Shown here one piece after another: positions 17,889-25,031 of a stretch of DNA of 64,000 nt. Each line of letters starts with the position of its first letter. Within the stretch, counting starts at the first letter, position 1. The translations under genes were made by a program, and so were the position numbers. The stretch is from Alphaproteobacteria bacterium (GTDB taxonomy: Bacteria > Pseudomonadota > Alphaproteobacteria > Rhizobiales > Rhizobiaceae), in contig BOKV01000002.1 of the NCBI GenBank assembly GCA_016861165.1, forward strand, positions 166,174 through 230,173, read 5' to 3'. Under the pieces are notes generated by a model. The model was not told the origin of the DNA and made no database searches. It was given only the letters and a program-made list of their open reading frames with translations.

Positions 17889-18009
17889 CGTTCCTTATCC
17901 CTCTACTGAGGCCGCCGCCCCCACGTCGACAGCGTGCCGGCGGCTGTCAGCCCGGGCGACTGCCCTGTCCGGCCGATCGACCCTGCCCCGCGACGAACAG
18001 CGGCACAGA

Positions 18010-18048
18010 TTGTATCACTTGACACTGATACATCTGTATCATTACTAG
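18010..18048. promoter_or_regulatory. Triple operator overlapping a promoter for the divergent aminotransferase and FAD-GcvT genes
   Basis: Three motif copies lie within 32 bp: TTGTATCA (18010-18017), TGATACAT (18026-18033) and CTGTATCA (18034-18041); the last two form a back-to-back inverted pair. On the plus strand a perfect -35, TTGACA (18019-18024), starts one base after the first copy, and a weak -10 (TTACTA or TACTAG) lies at about 18042-18048. The inverted pair therefore fills the spacer. This is the densest site cluster in the island and serves the gap between 17888 and 18088. Confidence 0.7.
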
Positions 18049-18087
18049 ACCGCATTGGCCGGACATTGCAAGGGGCTGAATTCAGAT

Positions 18088-20517
18088 ATGGGCGAGCAGG
18101 CGAAGGTCGTGATCATAGGCGGCGGCATCATGGGCTGCTCTCTCGCCTACCACCTCTGCAAGGAAGGCTGGACCGATCTCATCCTCCTCGAGAAGGGCGA
18201 GCTGACGTCCGGCTCGACTTGGCATGCCGCCGGACAGATCACCCATTCGGTCTCGCACTACGGCATCGCCAAGATGGCCGCGCACGGGACCGACCTCTAT
18301 CCGCGGCTGGAAGCCGAAACGGGCCAAAGCACCTCCTGGCACGGCTGCGGCTCGCTGCGAGTGGCCTATGACGACGCCGAGGTCGACTGGCTGAACTACA
18401 CACTGTCGGTGGGGCGCGGCCTCGGCCATGAAATGGAAGTCATCGGTCCCGCAAGGATACGGCAGCTTCATCCGTTCTACAATCTCGACGGCGTCAAGGC
18501 GGCGCTGCATACGCCCAATGACGGGCATGTCGATCCTGCCGGCGTGGCCTTCGCCCTGGCGGCGGGCGTCCGCCAGATGGGCGGCAGGGTCATCCGCCAC
18601 CGGCGGGCGACGGGCCTTAAGCAGAAGGCCGACGGCGAATGGATCGTGCAGACGTCGGATGGCGACATTGATGCCGAACTGGTCGTCAACGCGGCGGGAA
18701 CCTATGCGCGCCAGGTCGGACGCTGGGCAGGGCTCGATCTTCCCATCGCCAATCTGCTGCACCACTATCTCGTTACCGAAACGGTTCCGGAATTCCAGGA
18801 CCTGCCGCGCGAACTGCCTGTCGTGCGCGACGACCGGGAGGTTTCGGGCTACATCCGCATGGAGCAGAAGTCCGGCCTCATCGGCATCTACGAGAAGGCG
18901 AATGCGACCACCGTGTGGGACGACGGCACACCGTGGGAAGCGGAGAACGAACTGTTCGAACCGGATTTCGATCGCATCATGCCCTGGCTCCAGAACGCCA
19001 TGGAGCGCATGCCGGTCTTCGCCGAGCTCGGCATCAAGCGCGTCGTGCACGGGGCCATCACCCATCCGCCGGACGGCAACATGATGCTGGGACCGTCGGG
19101 CGTCAGGAACTTCTGGCAGTGCTGCGGCTCGCAGGTCGGCATCGCCTGGGGACCCGGCGCGGGCAAGTATCTGGCGCAATGGATGGTCCACGGGGCAGCC
19201 GACATCTCCATGGCGAGTTTCGACCCCCGCCGGTTCGGGGCGCGGATCGACGAGCGCTACCGCATCGAGAAGGCCAAGGAGGACTATCTTCTCCGCCACG
19301 AGATTCCCTTCCCGGGCCTCGACCGTCCGGGCTGCCGGCCCTCGCATTCGAAGATATCGCCACTGTACGAGCCGCTGAAGGCCAGAGGCGCCGTCTATCA
19401 GGACGTCTACGGATGGGAGCGGCCACACTGGTATGCCCGCGACGGTGTGGCGAGGGAGCACGTCCATACGTTCAGGCGATCGGTCGTCCACGACATGGTC
19501 CGCGCGGAGGTCGAAGGACTGCGCAAGGGCGCGGGAATCGCCGATATCTCGGCCTTCGCCAAGCTGGAAATCCACGGGGCGGATGCGGAGCCTTTCCTGG
19601 AGCGGATCAGTTCGAACCGCCTGCCCAGGAAGGCCGGTTCGCTGACGCTTACCTATTTCGTCAACCCGAACGGCCGGATAGAAGGCGAGGCGACGCTGCT
19701 GCGGCTGGACGGGGACCGGTATTATCTGGTCTATGCCGCCGCACGGGAAGCGATGCTGCTGAACTGGCTCGAGGAACAGCGTCTGGCCGGCGAGGCGGTG
19801 ACCTTCCAGAACCGCTCGGAAGAATTGGGCGTGCTCATGCTGGCCGGCCCGGGTTCGAGACGGATTCTCGCTTCCTGCACGCCGGCGTCGCTGGACAACA
19901 CCGCGTTCCGCTGGTTGTCGGCGCAGGAGATCGAGGTCGCCGGTGTCCGCAACGTGAGGGCCATGCGGGTTACCTATACCGGCGAACTGGGCTGGGAACT
20001 GCACATGCCGCTCGCCTCGATGGCCAGGGTCCATGAGGCGCTGATGGCAGCCGGCGGGCGGCTGGGACTTACCCATGTCGGTTCGGCGGCGCTCAACAGC
20101 ATGCGGATGGAAAAGGCCTACAAGTCGGGCCACGAGATCACCAACGAGGTGACGCTGGCGGAAGCGGGCCTGACACGTTTCGCGCGTAGCGGAGGTTTCC
20201 AGGGGGCCGCAATCTCGCTGGCCGCGCCGGAGCGCTGGGTCATTGCCTTTCTCCGTCTCGACGAGCCCGAGGGTGACGCCCCGCTGGCCGACCCGCATGG
20301 ATCGGAATCGATCTGGCTAGACGGACGGTGCGTCGGCTCCATAACCTCGGGCGCCTTCGGTTTCGAAGCCGGTGCATGGATCGGGTGGTCATACCTCAAG
20401 CCTCAATTCGCTGCCCCTGGCACGAAGCTGGAAGTCATGACGCTGGGACGTTCCCGCCGGGCCGAAGTGCTCGACCGGGCGGTGTTCGATCCGGACAACC
20501 TGCGGGCACGCGCCTGA
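18088..20517 (+). CDS. FAD-dependent oxidoreductase fused to GcvT domain, dimethylglycine/sarcosine dehydrogenase-like
   Basis: An 809-residue two-part enzyme. The N-terminal half is a DAO-type FAD domain (GGGIMG at 11-16, LEKGELTSGSTWHAAG near the family's covalent-FAD histidine, PPDGNMMLGPSG). The C-terminal half is a folate-binding GcvT-like region (ADISAFAKLEIHG, LTYFVNPNGRIEGE, YTGELGWELHMP). Relatives oxidise N-methyl groups of dimethylglycine or sarcosine and pass the one-carbon unit to tetrahydrofolate. The frame opens at a TTG at 18055, but ATG at 18088 with AGGGG upstream starts just before the nucleotide-binding strand. It is followed 61 bp later by the carboxymuconolactone-decarboxylase-like gene. 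Confidence 0.9.
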   Translation: MGEQAKVVIIGGGIMGCSLAYHLCKEGWTDLILLEKGELTSGSTWHAAGQITHSVSHYGIAKMAAHGTDLYPRLEAETGQSTSWHGCGSLRVAYDDAEVDWLNYTLSVGRGLGHEMEVIGPARIRQLHPFYNLDGVKAALHTPNDGHVDPAGVAFALAAGVRQMGGRVIRHRRATGLKQKADGEWIVQTSDGDIDAELVVNAAGTYARQVGRWAGLDLPIANLLHHYLVTETVPEFQDLPRELPVVRDDREVSGYIRMEQKSGLIGIYEKANATTVWDDGTPWEAENELFEPDFDRIMPWLQNAMERMPVFAELGIKRVVHGAITHPPDGNMMLGPSGVRNFWQCCGSQVGIAWGPGAGKYLAQWMVHGAADISMASFDPRRFGARIDERYRIEKAKEDYLLRHEIPFPGLDRPGCRPSHSKISPLYEPLKARGAVYQDVYGWERPHWYARDGVAREHVHTFRRSVVHDMVRAEVEGLRKGAGIADISAFAKLEIHGADAEPFLERISSNRLPRKAGSLTLTYFVNPNGRIEGEATLLRLDGDRYYLVYAAAREAMLLNWLEEQRLAGEAVTFQNRSEELGVLMLAGPGSRRILASCTPASLDNTAFRWLSAQEIEVAGVRNVRAMRVTYTGELGWELHMPLASMARVHEALMAAGGRLGLTHVGSAALNSMRMEKAYKSGHEITNEVTLAEAGLTRFARSGGFQGAAISLAAPERWVIAFLRLDEPEGDAPLADPHGSESIWLDGRCVGSITSGAFGFEAGAWIGWSYLKPQFAAPGTKLEVMTLGRSRRAEVLDRAVFDPDNLRARA

Positions 20518-20578
20518 GCGAAGCGGACCATATGCCCGGTTGCGCCGGCATCACCACGCGTTCAAGGAGGCAATGACA

Positions 20579-20959
20579 ATGGACGAGAAACTGTTCGAGA
20601 AGGGCCTGGAGAAGCGCAAGGCGACGCTGGGCGCCGAATATGTCGAACGCAACCTGGCGGCAGCCGACGAGTTCACGCGACCCTTCCAGGAGGCCATGAC
20701 CGCGTGGTGCTGGGGCTTCGGCTGGGGCGACGAGGCGATCGACCCGAAGACGCGCAGCCTGATGAACCTGGCCATGATCGGCGCGCTCGGCCGTATGCAC
20801 GAATGGGAGACCCACTGCAGAGGAGCGCTGCGAAACGGAGTGACCAAGGACCAGATCCGCGCGGCCATCCACATCGTCGGCATCTATTGCGGCGTACCCA
20901 TGGCACTCGAGTGCTTCCGTGTCGCCCGCAAGGTCCTTCAGGAAGCCGGGGAAATCTGA
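20579..20959 (+). CDS. Carboxymuconolactone decarboxylase family protein
   Basis: A 126-residue protein of the CMD/AhpD superfamily, with the family core LMNLAMIGALGR and the histidine motif HEWETHCRGALRNG. PcaC members decarboxylate gamma-carboxymuconolactone; AhpD members are peroxidase partners with a CxxC, which is lacking here. Two ATGs are possible; the one at 20579 has AAGGAGG at 9 bp, while that at 20573 is only 3 bp away, so I chose 20579. It is the last gene of the FAD-GcvT operon and the last one in the island before the insertion-sequence scars. Its role in the pathway cannot be told from sequence. Confidence 0.85.
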   Translation: MDEKLFEKGLEKRKATLGAEYVERNLAAADEFTRPFQEAMTAWCWGFGWGDEAIDPKTRSLMNLAMIGALGRMHEWETHCRGALRNGVTKDQIRAAIHIVGIYCGVPMALECFRVARKVLQEAGEI

Positions 20960-21059
20960 CGAGCGGACCAGCGAAAGCGCCAGGAACCAGGCAGGACTTC
21001 GCAGCTTGCGTGCGGGCACCGCGGCGATGGAAGCTCCAGGACGTCGGAAATCTGTGCGG

Positions 21060-21235
21060 GCTGAGACATAGGTGACGTTTTGTACCGGACACATGGGTAA
21101 CACTTTTGGCTTTTTGGCCGGAGGTGTTGATGCCGCGGAGAGAATGTTCGGTGATGGAGGAACGTCTACGTTTCGTGGCCCGTCTCCTCGAGGGGGAAGG
21201 CATGAAGGTGTGCCGGGAGTTTGGGATTTCGCGCG
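21060..21235 (+). mobile_element. Remnant of an IS481-like insertion sequence (left end and start of transposase)
   Basis: An end-like segment with repeated GGTAACA/GGTGACG words leads into an ATG at 21130 whose product starts MPRRECSVMEERLRFVARLL and continues to CREFGISR, the helix-turn-helix start of IS481-type transposases. The match stops after GISR and the frame runs into unrelated sequence ending at 21306. The catalytic domain and right end are missing, so the element is dead. It marks the right border of the catabolic island. Confidence 0.7.
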
Positions 21236-21339
21236 CTCCGAATCAGTTGATCCCGAGCACAAGGAATCATCGCTTCAACGCGATGAGAATCCTGAATGTA
21301 GATTGAACCTATAGCCTTCTCTAAGTCGAAACATCGTGC

Positions 21340-21388
21340 TTGACATGTCACCATCAGGTGACATATTAATTGTCACCATCAGGTGACA
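21340..21388 (+). promoter_or_regulatory. TetR-gene promoter with two identical 18-bp palindromic operators
   Basis: TTGACA (21340-21345) and TATTAA (21364-21369), 18 bp apart, form a good promoter for the TetR gene. TGTCACCATCAGGTGACA occurs twice, at 21346-21363 and 21371-21388. Its 7-bp arms, TGTCACC and GGTGACA, are perfect. The first copy exactly fills the spacer; the second covers the expected start of transcription. This is a textbook layout for autorepression. Confidence 0.85.
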
Positions 21389-21402
21389 AAAGGTGCGAGC
21401 GC

Positions 21403-22059
21403 ATGTCTGAGGCACGGGAACGCGACCGCGAGGCGACCAAGGCACGGCTGTTGCAGTCGGTGGAGGCGCTGATCCGCGAGGAAGGATTCGGCGCACTTGG
21501 CATCAATGCCCTGGCTAAGCGGGCCGGGACCGACAAGGTGCTCATCTATCGCTATTTCGGCGGACTCGCCGGGTTGCTTTCGGCCTATGCGGAGGAGGGC
21601 GACTTCTGGTGGCACGTCGACGACATATTGGCCGAGCCCCTGCCGGGCCCCGACGAGGCCGACGGGTTGTCGAGGTGCCTTGGGGTGATCTTCGCCCGGC
21701 ACGCCGCATTCCTGCGTGCCCATGCAGTGGCGCTCGAGGTGATCGCCTGGGAAATCGCCCAGCGCAACGAGCTGACTGAGGCGCTCGAAAGCGTCCGGGA
21801 GAGCCGCAGCCAGGAGATGATGCGCCGGCTTGCTGCCCGCTTCGATCTCGATGTGCGCGAGTTTCTCGCTTCCGTCGGCCCGCTGTTCGCCCTGCTCGGC
21901 GCAGCGGCGAACTACCTCGCCGCTCGGGGGCGTCGGCTACGCATCTTCAATGGCATCGACCTGCAGTCCGACGAGGGCTGGCGGACGCTCGAACGCTCCG
22001 CAGCCCGAATGATCGCCGGCGTCGCGAGCGGCGCCTTCTCAACGTACTCCACCCAATGA
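21403..22059 (+). CDS. TetR-family transcriptional regulator
   Basis: A 218-residue repressor. The N-terminal helix-turn-helix is GFGALGINALAKRAGTDKVLIYRYFGG (about residues 28-54), with the usual YRYF end. The C-terminal ligand domain has no recognised relatives to me. The ATG at 21403 lies 14 bp after the second palindrome, so the protein probably represses itself. The nitroreductase gene starts 43 bp downstream and is probably cotranscribed, followed by the small exported protein. The three form a compact module between insertion-sequence scars. Confidence 0.9.
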   Translation: MSEARERDREATKARLLQSVEALIREEGFGALGINALAKRAGTDKVLIYRYFGGLAGLLSAYAEEGDFWWHVDDILAEPLPGPDEADGLSRCLGVIFARHAAFLRAHAVALEVIAWEIAQRNELTEALESVRESRSQEMMRRLAARFDLDVREFLASVGPLFALLGAAANYLAARGRRLRIFNGIDLQSDEGWRTLERSAARMIAGVASGAFSTYSTQ

Positions 22060-22102
22060 AGCGCGAACGCCCCCCGCCGGCGGGCAGACAAGGAGATTGG
22101 AC

Positions 22103-23302
22103 ATGACCAGGACAGTGATGAGCCGCCGCGGCTTTCTCAAGAGCCTTGCCGGACTGAGCATCGTAGCGGCGGGCGGCGTCGTCTACCGGGCATGGGACAA
22201 CGGAGTGTTCGACGTCGGCGCCGGGCCGGCCTATGAGCCGTGGCATGACTGGCGAGACGATATGGGTGACGGTCCCCTGGCGCTCGTGCGGGCCGGAATT
22301 CTCGCGTCCAATGCCCACAACACCCAGCCCTGGCGCTTCGAACTGGCCGAGGACCGGATCGCGGTCTATGCCGATCACGAGCGCCATCTCGGTGCCTTCG
22401 ATCCCTATCGCCGCGAGATGGCACTATCGCTTGGCTGCGCCATCGAGAACATGGTGCTGACGGCCAAGGCGCAAGGATTCGCGCCGCGGATGGAGCTGGC
22501 ACAGGATCGGTTCGGTCTCGGCGGACCCGCGCATCCGGAGCGGCCGGTGGCGATCCTCCACCTCGCGCCGGGCGAGGCGGAGGAGAGCGAGCTATTCCGG
22601 GCCATCGCTCACCGCCACACCCATCGCGGCGCCTACGATCGGGAGCAGCCCGTCTCACAGGCGCTACAGGACGAGATGCAGTCCCTCGCCGGCGGCCGGG
22701 ATGGAATCCGCCTCTTCCTGTTCGGCGGGGGCCCGGCGAAGGCACGGCTCGGCGAGCTGATCGTCTCGGCAACCGAGGAAATCATTGCCGATCATGCGAT
22801 GGCGATGGATAGCGCCGCGTGGTTCCGATTCGACTGGCGCTCGATCCAGCAGCACCGCGACGGCGTCACCCTCGACACAGTCGGCCTGCCGCCGCTCATC
22901 AACGCCGTCGCCAAGATCGTGCCGGCGCCCTCGCCCGAACAGGCCGACCAGCAATGGCTCGATGCGACGCGCAACGTCCATGTCGCCACTGCGCCGCTCC
23001 TCGGTATGATTACCGTCGGTGACCTCTACGACCAGCCAACGACACTACAGGCCGGACAGCTGTGGCAGCGACTGCATCTGTGGGCGACGGCGCGCGGGCT
23101 GGCCGCCCAGCCGCTCAACATGCCGCCGGAGCGGGTCGACCGCGAGGCCGAACTTGGTCTTGAGCCGCGCATGGCCGCGGCACTCACCGGGATCACTGGC
23201 GATGCCGGCTGGCGGCCGACCTTCGTCTTCCGCATGGGCCATGCCGAGCGGCCCGCCCGTCTCAGCCCGCGCCGGCCGGTCGAGGCGGTACTCGCCGCCT
23301 GA
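22103..23302 (+). CDS. Acg-family FMN-binding nitroreductase with Tat signal
   Basis: A 399-residue protein. The N-terminus carries a twin-arginine motif, SRRGFLK (residues 7-13), and a hydrophobic stretch (LSIVAAGGVV), so it is probably exported folded with its flavin. The body resembles the Acg/Rv2032-type nitroreductases: LVRAGILASNAHNTQPWRF (flavin contact), RHTHRGAYD and the late MPPERVDRE segment. AAGGAG sits 7 bp before the ATG at 22103. Acg proteins bind FMN and may store it rather than reduce substrates. It follows the TetR gene and is probably its target. A link to F420 is possible only by family resemblance and made unlikely by export. Confidence 0.82.
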   Translation: MTRTVMSRRGFLKSLAGLSIVAAGGVVYRAWDNGVFDVGAGPAYEPWHDWRDDMGDGPLALVRAGILASNAHNTQPWRFELAEDRIAVYADHERHLGAFDPYRREMALSLGCAIENMVLTAKAQGFAPRMELAQDRFGLGGPAHPERPVAILHLAPGEAEESELFRAIAHRHTHRGAYDREQPVSQALQDEMQSLAGGRDGIRLFLFGGGPAKARLGELIVSATEEIIADHAMAMDSAAWFRFDWRSIQQHRDGVTLDTVGLPPLINAVAKIVPAPSPEQADQQWLDATRNVHVATAPLLGMITVGDLYDQPTTLQAGQLWQRLHLWATARGLAAQPLNMPPERVDREAELGLEPRMAAALTGITGDAGWRPTFVFRMGHAERPARLSPRRPVEAVLAA

Positions 23303-23345
23303 ACTTCGTAAATCCTCGTGAACCCCCGAACCGACAGGTGATGCC

Positions 23346-23705
23346 ATGACGATCCGCAAGAACCTTATCCGGACCTTCGCAGCCTTCGGCGCCCTCTCCG
23401 CCGTCCTCCTCGTCGCCGGCTTCGTGCAGGACGTGCGTTCCTTCGACCGCACCAGCGGCGGCTATGAGCCGCCCTACACCGACTACACCGGCGAGCCGAT
23501 TGACTGGGCAACGCTCGACGTCACGTCCGAGGGCATGGCGCATCGCGGCCATGTGGTGAACGTCCTCATCGACTGCGCGAGCGGCATGATGAGCTTCGAG
23601 GTGTTCAAGGTGACGATGCCGTTCCGCGAGTTCTCTGACCGCGCGGTCACGGTCCACAAGCCGCGCGAGGCGTGCGAGGCGCGGGGTTTCGAGCCCGCGT
23701 TCTGA
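23346..23705 (+). CDS. Small exported protein of unknown function
   Basis: A 119-residue protein that I do not recognise. It has a Sec-like or anchor N-terminus (basic MTIRKNLIR, hydrophobic AAFGALSAVLLVAGF) and a 90-residue extracytoplasmic part with two cysteines (in DCAS and EACE), which could form a disulfide. It starts 43 bp after the nitroreductase gene and so probably belongs to the TetR-controlled module. The sequence just after it is insertion-sequence debris. Confidence 0.65.
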   Translation: MTIRKNLIRTFAAFGALSAVLLVAGFVQDVRSFDRTSGGYEPPYTDYTGEPIDWATLDVTSEGMAHRGHVVNVLIDCASGMMSFEVFKVTMPFREFSDRAVTVHKPREACEARGFEPAF

Positions 23706-23740
23706 TCGATAACGTCCCGTTTCCCGGTTAGCCGCGGAGG

Positions 23741-23890
23741 AGGAGCTCGGGAAGTAGGCGCCTTTCCTGAGCTTCGGAATGCGCAGCTCGACCGTGCCGG
23801 CACGCGTCTACCAGTCCCGGTCGCGATACCCGCTGCGCTGATTGAGCCGCAGGGGGTTCTTCTCGCCATAGCCGGCGCCGGTCGCCGACC
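23741..23890 (-). mobile_element. IS256-family transposase remnant with in-frame stop
   Basis: On the minus strand a short stretch encodes [13 protein letters not shown], then a TAG stop, then TRAGTVELRIPKLRKGAYFP, the conserved N-terminal segment of IS256-type transposases. The stop replaces what is usually another residue after DW, and both flanks are lost. It is a fossil with no function of its own. Confidence 0.75.
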
Positions 23891-23895
23891 CCACC

Positions 23896-24066
23896 TCTAT
23901 CTCCGCCCGCACATGCCGTGGTGCTCAGTTTCGATGAGAAGTCCCAGATACGGGCGCTCGACCGCACCCAGCCCCGGCTGCCGATGAAGAAGGGTCGTGG
24001 CGCAACCATGACCCACGACTACAAGCGGCACGGAACAACCACGCTGTTCGCGGCGTTGAATGTCCT
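23896..24066 (+). mobile_element. IS630-family transposase remnant
   Basis: The plus strand encodes [21 protein letters not shown] followed by [17 protein letters not shown] and [11 protein letters not shown], the central catalytic stretch of IS630-type transposases with one of the DDE aspartates (FDEKSQ). Both ends are missing; the reading frame runs on into an unrelated fragment in opposite orientation. Confidence 0.8.
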
Positions 24067-24195
24067 GACCGATCGGCGTCAGCCGGGCATTCTTATGGAT
24101 GTTCATCCGGTCCTCCGGGGAATCGCTGAAGCTTCGCAACCTCAGCTTCCTCGCTCAGGACCGGATGGACAACCTACCGAAAGCTCACAGCTAGA
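24064..24195 (-). mobile_element. IS481-family remnant: left end and first codons of transposase
   Basis: On the minus strand an ATG at 24106 starts [13 protein letters not shown], the usual beginning of one IS481 transposase group. The bases up to about 24195 read CTTTCGGTAGGTTGTCCATCC and so on, like the terminal region of such elements. The coding part is cut after some 14 codons where it meets the IS630 fragment, so one element was inserted into or joined to another. Confidence 0.65.
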
Positions 24196-24340
24196 GCGCC
24201 GCGCTCGTTCCTTGCCTTGCTCCCGGGTGCACCGATGGCCGATGCAATAGCCTCACGTTCGGCTTGCCAGATGCCCGACAGCATCCCAGGGGTGAGCGAG
24301 TTTGATCGAGCCAAGCCGCTGTGATTTGCGCAAGCCGTTT
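24196..24340. other. Short gap after the insertion-sequence fragments
   Basis: Between the IS481 fragment and the end of the MarR gene I see no further gene, clear terminator or repeat. Confidence 0.5.
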
Positions 24341-24838
24341 TCATTGGTCCTGCGCGTCGTCAGGCCCGCTTTGGCTCTTGCCGGCATCCGCAATGAGCAT
24401 GCGAAGGACGGATGCCAGCTGCTCGGCGACATCCGGGCCGAGCCGGGCGCGCACCTGCCGGTCATGCTCGATTGCGCGGTGCCCGAGTTCGGCGAAACGC
24501 TCCTCGCCACGCGGCGTGAGCGTGAGGATCTCGGCACGTCTGTCGGTTTTGCTTTCGCGACGGCTGACGAGGTTGTCGCGTTCCAGCGCCGCGATCGCGC
24601 GGCTCACCTTGGTTTTTTCAATATGCGATATGCGGCAGATGTCCCTGGCCGTCATGGCGCCGAAACGTCCGAGGTTCGCGAGAACCCGCCACTGGGTCCG
24701 CGTCATGCCGTAGGTCGTGCGATACACCTCCTGAAACGAACGTGAGGTCGCCTCGGCCGCCTGGTTCAGCAGGTACGGCAGGAACCGCTCCAGGTCGAAC
24801 CCGTCCGTATCGATCTTCCTGCCTTCCGCGAACTTCAT
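24341..24838 (-). CDS. MarR-family transcriptional regulator, probable repressor of hmgA
   Basis: A 165-residue winged-helix regulator. The core is MTRTQWRVLANLGRF, then TARDICRISHIEKTKVSRAI as recognition helix and the wing SRRESKTDRRAEILTLTPRG, all typical of MarR. The frame extends to 25006, but ATG at 24838 gives the normal MarR length. It diverges from hmgA, and a perfect palindrome lies on the hmgA promoter between them. Control of homogentisate dioxygenase in response to a pathway metabolite is the likely role. Confidence 0.9.
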   Translation of the reverse strand: MKFAEGRKIDTDGFDLERFLPYLLNQAAEATSRSFQEVYRTTYGMTRTQWRVLANLGRFGAMTARDICRISHIEKTKVSRAIAALERDNLVSRRESKTDRRAEILTLTPRGEERFAELGHRAIEHDRQVRARLGPDVAEQLASVLRMLIADAGKSQSGPDDAQDQ

Positions 24839-24954
24839 GAGTCCCCGTCCAAAGCTCGGTGCCCGGCATGAATGACACAAGCCACGCGACGCTGTCACCT
24901 GCAACGGGCGTATCGCGCGCGACGCGGGGGGCGTGTCCGCTCCATCGAAACAGC

Positions 24955-24984
24955 TTGACATGGTTGCAAATGCAACCATATAGC
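24955..24984 (+). promoter_or_regulatory. hmgA promoter with 20-bp palindromic MarR operator
   Basis: TTGACA (24955-24960) and TATAGC (24979-24984) are 18 bp apart. The palindrome ATGGTTGCA-AA-TGCAACCAT (24960-24979) has perfect 9-bp arms and fills the spacer, touching both boxes. Bound protein would block RNA polymerase. The site lies 117-136 bp before the MarR start, so it may also serve that gene. Confidence 0.8.
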
Positions 24985-25031
24985 TTCCGCCGTTGGTTGC
25001 CAACATCGACCGACAAGCCAGGGAGGAGCTG

